Shown here: in pieces, positions 16,860 to 23,910 of the stretch
Layout: every line of letters begins with the position of its first letter
Position numbering within the stretch: position 1 is the first letter of the stretch
Origin: Mesorhizobium mediterraneum
GTDB taxonomy: Bacteria; Pseudomonadota; Alphaproteobacteria; Rhizobiales; Rhizobiaceae
NCBI RefSeq assembly: GCF_002284565.1
Contig: NZ_NPKI01000046.1
Location: 186,001 to 250,000 of the forward strand
Direction: 5' to 3'
DNA: 64,000 nt
Notes under the pieces: generated by a model
Database searches by the model: none
Seen by the model: only the letters and a program-made list of their open reading frames with translations
What the model was told of the DNA's origin: nothing
Made by a program: the position numbers and the translations under genes

Positions 16860-16967
16860 CTACGCGTTCGCCCAATGGCCGTCAACAAAGGCGAATGGAC
16901 GGGGCGCCGAAGCCTGAAACAAAAAAACCCGCCTCGGCGGCGGGTTGTTGACGCAAATCAGCATCAT
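16860..16967 (-). CDS. Possible leader peptide overlapping a terminator
   Basis: The ORF begins ATGATG at 16967 with AGGA 8 nt upstream, and reads MMLICVNNPPPRRVFLFQ through the terminator stem and T-run at 16921-16946. It would give 35 residues if translated to its stop at 16860. The two Asn and three Pro codons lie exactly on the upstream arm of the hairpin, as in attenuator leader peptides. It sits about 190 nt upstream of small protein A, the first gene of the relay ABC operon. Translation is unproven. Confidence 0.3.
   Translation of the reverse strand: MMLICVNNPPPRRVFLFQASAPRPFAFVDGHWANA
16921..16946 (-). terminator. Rho-independent terminator in the leader of the relay ABC operon
   Basis: An 8-bp stem AACCCGCC / GGCGGGTT with a 5-nt loop, followed on the minus strand by a run of seven T. 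No minus-strand gene ends here. It must therefore end a short untranslated or leader transcript starting to the right, or act as an attenuator of the genes at 16735-13957. Confidence 0.7.
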
Positions 16968-17091
16968 GAATAAATTCCTAGCATAGCTGCCGTCACAAAG
17001 CAATGAAAATACGAGGGCAATCGCTTCAGGTTGCACTCCTCTTGCCCAGTCTTCCAGCGTTGGTGGTTGGCGAAAGCCGAAGCGGCGTCCA

Positions 17092-17114
17092 ATCTCCCAC
17101 CTTGCGGGGGAGAT
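17092..17114. repeat. Rhizobiales-type small palindrome
   Basis: ATCTCCC / GGGAGAT with a 9-nt loop, followed by GGCAGCTTCGCTGACCG. The core (CTCCC..TTG.GGGGGAGAT) is of the type scattered through Mesorhizobium intergenic regions; a related copy is at 58621-58643. Confidence 0.5.
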
Positions 17115-17341
17115 AGGCAGCTTCGCTGACCGCGCCACGATCGGCAATTGGTCTGAAGCGATTGCCCTGAACTTCAGTATGGTTGACATCCCTCGTCTGC
17201 CGGGTAGCTTCCAAGATGCAGGCGTTGCAACTCCACAAGGGGAGAAGTTTTCGCTCTGCCATAAAACGACGCATGCCGATGATCAAAACAACGGCCTGCG
17301 CAAATCGTCCAGGGCACCTTGACGATCAATGAGGAAATGCC

Positions 17342-17722
17342 ATGCGTGCAATCGCATTTTTCGCCGTCGTGTCCGTTGCGACGTTTATCACGAACCAATC
17401 TCAGGCGCAGGATGCCGCCGCGGGTGAAAAGGTCTTCGCCAAATGCAAGGCCTGCCACGTCGTCGACGAGGACAAGAACAAGATCGGTCCGTCGTTGAGC
17501 GGCGTTATCGGCCGGACGGCCGGCACGCATCCGGGGTTCAAGTATTCCAAACCCATGACCGAGGCGGGGGGATCCGGCGTCAAATGGGACGAAGCCACGC
17601 TGACGACCTATCTTCGCGATCCCAAGGCCATGATCAAAGGCACAAAGATGGCGTTTCCCGGCCTCAAGAAGGACGAGGATCTTGCCAACGTCATCGCCTA
17701 TCTGAAGCAATTCTCCAAATAA
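17342..17722 (+). CDS. Class I c-type cytochrome, periplasmic
   Basis: A 126-residue cytochrome c2/c550-like protein. It has a signal peptide to QSQAQ, haem motif CKACH (about residue 36), HPGFKYSKPMTEAG and an axial Met candidate in KGTKMAFPGL (about residue 101). Its size and pattern match soluble periplasmic electron carriers that take electrons from dehydrogenase cytochromes to oxidase. It could be the acceptor for XoxG, but XoxG lies 8 kb away and this is inference. A 23-bp tandem repeat starts at its stop codon. Confidence 0.92.
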   Translation: MRAIAFFAVVSVATFITNQSQAQDAAAGEKVFAKCKACHVVDEDKNKIGPSLSGVIGRTAGTHPGFKYSKPMTEAGGSGVKWDEATLTTYLRDPKAMIKGTKMAFPGLKKDEDLANVIAYLKQFSK

Positions 17723-17786
17723 CCCGGTTTTTCCGTTAGGAAATAACCCGGTTTTTCCGCAGGAAATAACCCGGTTCTTCCGCACG
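17717..17786 (+). repeat. Tandem 23-24-bp repeat at the end of the cytochrome gene
   Basis: Three head-to-tail copies of AAATAACCCGGTTTTTCCGC(A/T)..GG at 17717-17740, 17741-17763 and 17764-17786. A decayed fourth (AAGTAACGCGACTTCGCCGG) follows. The first copy contains the TAA stop of the cytochrome, so the unit arose from the gene's 3' end. Each unit places an in-frame or near-frame TAA. It may vary in copy number between strains. Confidence 0.8.
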
Positions 17787-17858
17787 AAGTAACGCGACTT
17801 CGCCGGCCGTTCGAAACTGCGTTCGGCCGGCGCCCTCCCTGGTGGTTGGCGCCGCCGG

Positions 17859-18560
17859 TCAAGCGGCGTCTTGCAGCCTCTGCATGGCGGACGGCAGGTC
17901 GAGCAGACCGTCGCAAACGAGGTCGGCGCCAAGCTCTTCAACGGCAATCTGGGTGTAGCCGCCACGCAGCAGGATGACGGGCATGCCGGCGGCGCGCGCG
18001 GCGGCCACGTCGGCGCTGCTGTCTCCGACCATCAACGTGTCACGCGGTTCGACCTGAAGCTGGTCGAGCGCCAGCAGCAGAGCGTCGGGCGCCGGTTTCA
18101 GGCATGTCACCGCATCTCCGCCGACGATCGCGCCGAGATAGTCCGTCAGCCCGAAATGCAGCAGGATTTCCCGAGCCGCCAACTGCGGCTTGTTGGTCAC
18201 CACGCCCATGGCTATTCCGCTCAAGTGGAAGTGCGTGAGAACCTCCCTGACGCCAGGCATCAGCTTTGTCAGGCCGGTCAGATGTCTGCGGTAGATCGGC
18301 GCCATGACGCGGTTGGCCTCATCGAGCGCGCTGCCGAGAAGCGGCGTGCCGGAAGTCGCGAAGGCTCGCTCGATCAGTTTCCTGACGCCGCCGCCGATCA
18401 TGGCCTTGACTTGCTCCAGGCGCAGCGGCGGCAGATCGCGGCCGGCCAGCAACTCGTTGACTGCGGCCGTTATATCAGGCGCCGAATCAACCAGCGTGCC
18501 GTCGAGATCGAATAGGATTGCCTTCGGCGATCGAAACGGCCTGCCCATGCCGACGTTCAT
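17859..18560 (-). CDS. cbbZ: Phosphoglycolate phosphatase
   Basis: A 233-residue HAD hydrolase with ILFDLDGTLVDSAPDI (nucleophile Asp), VVTNKPQ, KPAPDALLLAL and MVGDSSADVAAARAAG. It removes 2-phosphoglycolate formed by the oxygenase reaction of RuBisCO. The start at 18560 overlaps the preceding gene's stop as ATGA, so I reject the longer frame to 18761. It is the last gene of the cbb operon. The gph/cbbZ assignment rests on sequence plus operon context; other HAD phosphatases look similar. Confidence 0.9.
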   Translation of the reverse strand: MNVGMGRPFRSPKAILFDLDGTLVDSAPDITAAVNELLAGRDLPPLRLEQVKAMIGGGVRKLIERAFATSGTPLLGSALDEANRVMAPIYRRHLTGLTKLMPGVREVLTHFHLSGIAMGVVTNKPQLAAREILLHFGLTDYLGAIVGGDAVTCLKPAPDALLLALDQLQVEPRDTLMVGDSSADVAAARAAGMPVILLRGGYTQIAVEELGADLVCDGLLDLPSAMQRLQDAA

Positions 18561-19114
18561 GCGGCGTCCTTCCACTTGATCGAGCAGCCGATCGAAGCGA
18601 TCTGGTCCAGCGGTCCGTCGCCGGTTCGGGCAATTTGCTTCATCGCCTCGAACAGGTCGCGTCTCAGCCCGGGCGGTCCGGCGTCGCGTCGCGCCGCGTC
18701 CAGCCGGCCGCGATATTGCAGCGTCAACTCGCTGTTGAGCCCGAAGAAATCCGGAGTGCAAACGGCTCCGTAGGCACGCGCCACCGTCTGGCGTTCGTCG
18801 TGGAGGTAGGGGAAAGTGAAGCCGTTCGTCCTGGCGAAGAGCTTCATGTTGTCGAAGGAATCATCGGGGTAGGCGTCGGCATCGTTGGCGTTGATCGCGA
18901 CAAAGCCGATGCCTTGCGCCTTGAGGTCGTTGGCGTCGCGGACGATGCGTGAAATCACCGCCTTCACATAGGGACAGTGGTTGCAGATGAAGGCCACCAC
19001 CAGCCCGTTCGGGCCGGCGTGGCTGAAGATCGAATGCGATTTGCCGTCGACGCCGGGCAAAACGGCATCGATGGCTTGCCAGCCGAAATCGCAGACAGGT
19101 GGGATTGCCGCCAT
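18557..19114 (-). CDS. Thioredoxin-family protein in the cbb operon
   Basis: A 185-residue AhpC/TSA-Redoxin-type protein with redox motif FICNHCPYVKA (CxxC, about residue 44) and CTPDFFGL. GGAGG lies 6 nt before ATG 19114. Proteins of this type (often labelled 'thioredoxin family' or 'alkyl hydroperoxide reductase-like') reduce disulfides or peroxides. Being between rpe and cbbZ suggests redox maintenance of Calvin-cycle enzymes, which is inference. It overlaps cbbZ by 4 nt. Confidence 0.88.
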   Translation of the reverse strand: MAAIPPVCDFGWQAIDAVLPGVDGKSHSIFSHAGPNGLVVAFICNHCPYVKAVISRIVRDANDLKAQGIGFVAINANDADAYPDDSFDNMKLFARTNGFTFPYLHDERQTVARAYGAVCTPDFFGLNSELTLQYRGRLDAARRDAGPPGLRRDLFEAMKQIARTGDGPLDQIASIGCSIKWKDAA

Positions 19115-19136
19115 ATTTGCCCTCCGACGTGATGGT

Positions 19137-19823
19137 TTACGCAGCTTTCCGGATCGCCCCGTCGGCCGCCTGCCTGATGGCGTCGATATTGGCGCGATAG
19201 GCGGCCTCGGTGCCACCCCTAAAGATTGCCGAGCCGGCGACCAGCACATTGGCGCCGGCCGCGGTGACCAGCGGAGCGGTCTCGGGCGTGACGCCGCCGT
19301 CGATCTCGATGTCGATCGGACGGTGGCCGATCAGCGCCTTGACCCGCCTGACCTTGTCGACGACAGCCGAAATGAACGCCTGGCCGCCGAAGCCCGGATT
19401 GACCGTCATCAGAAGCACCAGATCGAGCCGATCGAGCACATATTCGATGACGCTTTCCGGTGTCGACGGGTTCAGCGACACACCGGCCTTCTTGCCGAGA
19501 TTCCTGATTGCCTGCAGCGAACGGTCGAGATGCGGCCCGGCCTCGGCATGCACCGTGATGATGTCGCAGCCGGCATCGGCGAAGGCGGCGAGATAGGCGT
19601 CGGCCGGCGCGATCATCAGATGGCAGTCGAAGATCTTGTCCGTTCGATCACGGATCGCCTTGATCACCGGCGGACCGAAGGTGATGTTGGGCACGAAATG
19701 GCCATCCATCACGTCGAGATGGATCCAGTCGGCGCCCGCCCGGACGACCGTTTCGACCTCGTCGCCGAGCCGCGAGAAGTCCGCAGAAAGCACCGAGGGC
19801 GCGATGATTGTCTTGGTACCCAT
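19137..19823 (-). CDS. cbbE: Ribulose-phosphate 3-epimerase
   Basis: A 228-residue TIM-barrel enzyme interconverting ribulose 5-phosphate and xylulose 5-phosphate. Signatures are IAPSVLSADFSRLGDEV, WIHLDVMDGHFVPNITFGP (metal His and Asp), FDCHLMIA, MTVNPGFGGQ and EIDGGVTPET. The start at 19823 (MGTKTIIAPSV) fits the family. It regenerates the RuBisCO acceptor within the cbb operon, 63 bp after cbbX. Confidence 0.96.
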   Translation of the reverse strand: MGTKTIIAPSVLSADFSRLGDEVETVVRAGADWIHLDVMDGHFVPNITFGPPVIKAIRDRTDKIFDCHLMIAPADAYLAAFADAGCDIITVHAEAGPHLDRSLQAIRNLGKKAGVSLNPSTPESVIEYVLDRLDLVLLMTVNPGFGGQAFISAVVDKVRRVKALIGHRPIDIEIDGGVTPETAPLVTAAGANVLVAGSAIFRGGTEAAYRANIDAIRQAADGAIRKAA

Positions 19824-19885
19824 GGTCGTCGGCTCCCATTCTATCTTCCGTTTCCGGTCGCTGCACACCAACCGGCGTCGTCTTG

Positions 19886-20824
19886 TCAGCGCGCCTTCGT
19901 CTCCGGTTCGCCTTCGAGCTTACCTTCCGCGAACACGCGGCTGCCGCGAATATCGGATTCCTCAATGGTGATAAGGTCGGTTTTCGTCAACGCCCGGTCG
20001 CGCGACGCGAAAAGCCGGTTGGCTTGCCGAAGCCGCGCCCGGTCGAGCCCATTGCGGACCGAGCGGGCGTTGGAGAAATGCGGCAGCCGCATGCGGATCG
20101 GGAGATACTCTTCGAGCGCCTTGGCCGCCGCCTCGCTGAGACGGTAATTCTGTTCCGCCAGCATGATCTCGGCGATCGATTTGAGCTCGCCGACGCCGTA
20201 GTCGGGAAAATCGAGGTGGTGGGCGATGCGCGAGCGCATGCCGGGATTGCTGTCGAAGAAGCGGTCCATCTTGTTCTTGTAGCCGGCAAGAATCACAACC
20301 AGATCGTCACGGTTGTTCTCCATGCATTGCAGCAGGATTTCGATCGATTCCTGGCCGTAGTCGCGTTCGTTCTCGGGCTTGTAGAGATAGTAGGCCTCGT
20401 CGATGAAAAGCACCCCGCCCATGGCGTGCTTGATCACCTCGCGGGTCTTGGGCGCGGTGTGGCCGACATACTGGCCGACGAGATCGTCTCGCGTCACCGC
20501 GACCATGTGGCCTTCGCGGACATAGCCGAGACGATGCAGGATTTCGGCCATCCTCAGCGCCACGGTGGTCTTTCCGGTGCCGGGATTTCCCGTAAAGTTC
20601 ATGTGCAGCGTCGGCGCGCCCGAGGTCAGCCCGAACTTGCGGCGAAGCCGGTCGACCAGGAGCAGCGCCGCGATCTCGCGGATGCGGGTCTTGATCGGCT
20701 TCAGGCCAACGAGCTCGCGGTCGAGCTTGTCCATCACCTCGTCGATGTTGGACGCCTCGAACTCGGCCTGCAGATCGACCGATTCGTCCTGCGCGGCAGC
20801 GCCCTTTGCTATCGCGTCCAGCAT
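19886..20824 (-). CDS. cbbX: RuBisCO activase CbbX (red type)
   Basis: A 312-residue AAA+ ATPase that removes inhibitory sugar phosphates from red-type RuBisCO by pulling the CbbL C-terminal tail. Walker A is GNPGTGKTT (about residue 80), Walker B is GVLFIDEAYYL, and the sensor/Arg-finger segment is SNPGMRSRIAHHLDFPDY. The start at 20824 (MLDAIAKG) lies 8 bp after cbbS. The in-frame extension to 21040 runs through cbbS and is rejected. Confidence 0.96.
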   Translation of the reverse strand: MLDAIAKGAAAQDESVDLQAEFEASNIDEVMDKLDRELVGLKPIKTRIREIAALLLVDRLRRKFGLTSGAPTLHMNFTGNPGTGKTTVALRMAEILHRLGYVREGHMVAVTRDDLVGQYVGHTAPKTREVIKHAMGGVLFIDEAYYLYKPENERDYGQESIEILLQCMENNRDDLVVILAGYKNKMDRFFDSNPGMRSRIAHHLDFPDYGVGELKSIAEIMLAEQNYRLSEAAAKALEEYLPIRMRLPHFSNARSVRNGLDRARLRQANRLFASRDRALTKTDLITIEESDIRGSRVFAEGKLEGEPETKAR

Positions 20825-20832
20825 GGTTTCGC

Positions 20833-21267
20833 CTAGCTCCGCTCGCCTTCGGGCCTGTCGGTCGCATAAGGCACGATCGAATAGCCCTGGCTGCGGCCGT
20901 CGCGCTCCTGGCGCAGCAGCCGGAACCCGGGTTCGCTGGGCGGTCGGTTGACGATGAACGACATGCGCGGCGCTTCCCAGCCCTTGGTCGAATCGAAGGC
21001 GGTGACCCGGACATACATGTTGGCCATGGCTTTCCGGCAATTGTTGATTTCAAGCAGGATGCCCGCCGGGTCCTTCAGGTCGAACATCGGGTTGCCGTAC
21101 ATTTCCCAATAAGTGTTTCGCGGATGCGGATCGTCCGTGTACTCGACGCTGACCGCCCAGTGGTTTTTCAGCGCGTATTTGATCTGCGCCGAAATCTGCT
21201 CATCGGTCAGGTCGGGCAGGAACGAAAACTGTCCCTGCGTGACCTTGTTTCCCGGATTGGTCATCAT
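20833..21267 (-). CDS. cbbS: RuBisCO small subunit (form IC)
   Basis: A 144-residue small subunit with TQGQFSFLPDLTDEQI, the core WEMYGNPMFDL and the C-terminal hairpin extension (from about PPSEPGFRLLRQERDG) that marks red-type small subunits. It completes the L8S8 hexadecamer with CbbL, 18 bp upstream. Starts at 21267 and 21264 (MM) are equivalent. Confidence 0.97.
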   Translation of the reverse strand: MMTNPGNKVTQGQFSFLPDLTDEQISAQIKYALKNHWAVSVEYTDDPHPRNTYWEMYGNPMFDLKDPAGILLEINNCRKAMANMYVRVTAFDSTKGWEAPRMSFIVNRPPSEPGFRLLRQERDGRSQGYSIVPYATDRPEGERS

Positions 21268-21285
21268 GGCGACGGTTCCTTTCGT

Positions 21286-22779
21286 CTAGAAGCTGGGCGT
21301 TGCGGTTGGCACGAAGTCGGCCGTGTCGGTCGATTCGTAGTTGAAAGTGACGTCCTTCCAGGTCTCCAGGGCCGCCTTCAGCGGCGTGCACCATCTGGCC
21401 GCCTGTTCGAGGATTATGGTCCCCTCGCGCAGATAGTCGCGGCCCTCGTTGCGGGCTAGGATCATCGCCTCCAACGCGACGCGATTGGCCGTCGCGCCGG
21501 CCTGGATGCCGTCCGGATGGCCGATCGTGCCGCCGCCGAACTGCAGGATGACGTCCTCGCCGAGATAATGGATCAACTGGTGCATCTGGCCGGCATGGAT
21601 GCCGCCGGAGGCGACGGGCATCACCTTGTTGAGCGAGGCCCAGTCCTGATCGAAGAACAGCCCGGTTTCGAGGTTCTGCGGTGTGCGCTCCTCGCGCAGC
21701 GTGTCATAAAACCCCTTGATCATCAGCGGGTCGCCTTCCAGCTTGCCGACCACCGTGCCGGCATGGATGTGATCGACGCCGGCCATCCGCATCCATTTGC
21801 AGATGACGCGAAAATTCATGCCGTGGTTCTTCTGGCGCGAATAGGTCGAGTTGCCGGCGCGGTGCAGGTGCAGGATCATGTCGTTGCGGCGTGCCCACTT
21901 GGCCATCGACTGGATCGCCGTGTAGCCAATGACGAGGTCGATCATGACGATGCAGGAGCCAAGCTGTTTTGCGAATTCGGCGCGCTCGTACATCTCCTCC
22001 ATCGTGCCGGCGGTGACGTTGAGATAATGGCCCTTGACTTCGCCGGTGGCGGCCGACGCCTTGTTCACAGCCTCCATGCAGTAGAGGAAGCGGTCGCGCC
22101 AGTGCATGAAGGGCTGCGAGTTGATGTTCTCGTCGTCCTTGACGAAGTCGAGGCCACCCTTCAGCGCCTCGTAGACGACGCGGCCGTAGTTGCGGCCTGA
22201 CAGGCCAAGCTTCGGCTTCGTCGTCGCGCCGAGCAGCGGCCGGCCGAACTTGTCGAGCCGCTCCCGTTCCACCACGATGCCGGTCGCCGGGCCCTGGAAG
22301 GTTTTGAGGTAAGCCACCGGGATGCGCATATCCTCGAGCCGCAAGGCCTTGACCGCCTTGAAGCCGAACACGTTGCCGATGATCGATGCCGTCAGGTTGG
22401 CGATCGAGCCCGGCTCGAACAGGTCGAGGTCGTAGGCGATGTAGGCGAAGTACTGCTGCTCGGTCTTGGTGCCGGGACCTGTGTTCGGCACCGGCTCGGA
22501 TTTGAACGCCTTGGCGCGGTAGAGCTCGCAGGCGGTCAGCCTGTCGGTCCACACCACGGTCCATGTCGCGGTCGAGGATTCACCGGCGATGGCGGCGGCC
22601 GCCTCCTCGTGGTCGACGCCGGGCTGCGGCGTGATCCGAAACATGGCGATCAGGTCGGTCTCCTTGGGCCGGTAGTCCGGCTCCCAGTAGCCCATCTTCT
22701 TGTAGGGGATGACGCCCGACTTGTAGCGTTCCTTGCCTTCCTTGAGCGTGCCTGCTGACGGCATGTCGATCTTGTTCAT
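21286..22779 (-). CDS. cbbL: RuBisCO large subunit (form IC, red type)
   Basis: A 497-residue catalytic subunit fixing CO2 to ribulose 1,5-bisphosphate. Active-site features are TTKPKLGLSGRNYGR, the carbamylated Lys in GGLDFVKDDENINSQPF, GHYLNVTAG, HLHRAGNSTYSRQ and the phosphate loop VASGGIHAGQMHQ, with FGGGTIGHPDGIQAGA. The N-terminal extension and the sequence type match proteobacterial form IC and fit the CbbX beside it. The C-terminal tail (FVPTATPSF) is the likely CbbX target. Confidence 0.98.
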   Translation of the reverse strand: MNKIDMPSAGTLKEGKERYKSGVIPYKKMGYWEPDYRPKETDLIAMFRITPQPGVDHEEAAAAIAGESSTATWTVVWTDRLTACELYRAKAFKSEPVPNTGPGTKTEQQYFAYIAYDLDLFEPGSIANLTASIIGNVFGFKAVKALRLEDMRIPVAYLKTFQGPATGIVVERERLDKFGRPLLGATTKPKLGLSGRNYGRVVYEALKGGLDFVKDDENINSQPFMHWRDRFLYCMEAVNKASAATGEVKGHYLNVTAGTMEEMYERAEFAKQLGSCIVMIDLVIGYTAIQSMAKWARRNDMILHLHRAGNSTYSRQKNHGMNFRVICKWMRMAGVDHIHAGTVVGKLEGDPLMIKGFYDTLREERTPQNLETGLFFDQDWASLNKVMPVASGGIHAGQMHQLIHYLGEDVILQFGGGTIGHPDGIQAGATANRVALEAMILARNEGRDYLREGTIILEQAARWCTPLKAALETWKDVTFNYESTDTADFVPTATPSF

Positions 22780-22800
22780 GACAGGTCTCCTGTGTGCCGC

Positions 22801-23880
22801 TCAGGCGGCTTTCGCGGTTGCGATTTGCGGGTCGAGTTTTCCCGCGGCATAACGTTTCGCCATCTCGTCCATGGCGATCACCCTGATCTTCGAGGCGTTG
22901 CCGGCGGTGCCAAAGCGTTCGAAGCGATCGCGGCAAAGGTCGCGCAAGGCGTCCATGGCGGGTTTCAGGAATTTGCGCGGATCGAATTCGCGCGGGTCCT
23001 CCGTCGCGACGCGGCGGAACTGCCCGGCCATGGCCATGCGACAATCGGTGTCGATGTTGACCTTGCGCACGCCGTAGCGGATGCCGCGCTCGATCTCCTC
23101 GACCGGAACGCCAAAGGTCTGGGGCATCTCGCCGCCATATTTGTTGATGATGTCCTGCAGTTCCTGCGGCACGGAGGAAGAGCCATGCATGACCAGATGC
23201 GTGTTGGGCAGCTTTTCGTGGATCGCCTCGATCACCTGCATGGCGAGGATGCCGCCGTCGGGCTTGCGGCTGAATTTGTAGGCGCCGTGCGAGGTGCCGC
23301 AGGCGATCGCCAGCGCGTCGACCTGGGTGGCGGTGACGAAGTCGACCGCCTGATCGGGATCGGTCAAAAGCTGGTCGTGGGAAAGCGCGCCTTCGGCGCC
23401 ATGGCCGTCCTCGGCCTCGCCCTGGCCGGTTTCCAGCGAGCCGAGCACGCCGAGCTCGCCTTCGACGGAAGCGCCGACCCAATGCGCCATGCGGGCGACA
23501 CGTTCGGTGATGGCGACGTTGTAGTCGTAGCTCGCCGGCGTCTTGGCATCCGCCATCAATGACCCGTCCATCATCACCGAGGTGAAGCCGTGGCGGATCG
23601 CCGAAAGGCAGGTGGCTTCGTTGTTGCCGTGATCCTGATGGATGCATAGCGGAATGGCCGGATGCATTTCGGTCAGCGCCTCCATCATCTTGGCCAGCAT
23701 GATGTCGTTGGCATAGGAACGGGCGCCGCGTGACGCCTGGATGATGACCGGCGCGTCGCAGGCCTTGGCCGCCTCCATGATGGCAAGGCCTTGTTCCATG
23801 TTGTTGATGTTGAATGCCGGAACGCCGTAACCGTGCTCGGCGGCATGGTCGAGAAGCTGGCGAAGGGTGATGCGGGCCAT
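22801..23880 (-). CDS. cbbA: Fructose/sedoheptulose-bisphosphate aldolase, class II
   Basis: A 359-residue class II (zinc) aldolase of the Calvin subtype. It begins MARITLRQLLDHAAEHGYGVP, and contains CIHQDHGNNEATC (metal ligands), SVEGELGVLGSLE, ACGTSHGAYKF and MHGSSSVPQE. It forms fructose 1,6- and sedoheptulose 1,7-bisphosphates. The length is typical of CbbA (about 355). It lies 30 bp after cbbT and 21 bp before cbbL. Confidence 0.97.
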   Translation of the reverse strand: MARITLRQLLDHAAEHGYGVPAFNINNMEQGLAIMEAAKACDAPVIIQASRGARSYANDIMLAKMMEALTEMHPAIPLCIHQDHGNNEATCLSAIRHGFTSVMMDGSLMADAKTPASYDYNVAITERVARMAHWVGASVEGELGVLGSLETGQGEAEDGHGAEGALSHDQLLTDPDQAVDFVTATQVDALAIACGTSHGAYKFSRKPDGGILAMQVIEAIHEKLPNTHLVMHGSSSVPQELQDIINKYGGEMPQTFGVPVEEIERGIRYGVRKVNIDTDCRMAMAGQFRRVATEDPREFDPRKFLKPAMDALRDLCRDRFERFGTAGNASKIRVIAMDEMAKRYAAGKLDPQIATAKAA

Positions 23881-23910
23881 TGTCGGGTCCTCTTAGCTGC
23901 GGAAGTTGGG

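Larger units (their letters stand above)
16736..17341. other. 606-bp intergenic region between the relay ABC operon and the cytochrome gene
   Basis: No ordinary gene is seen. It contains a strong minus-strand terminator with an overlapping leader-like ORF (16860-16967) and a small Rhizobiales-type palindrome (17092-17114). It should also hold the promoters of the leftward operon and the rightward cytochrome gene. The plus strand has GAGGAAATGCC before the cytochrome ATG. Confidence 0.6.
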
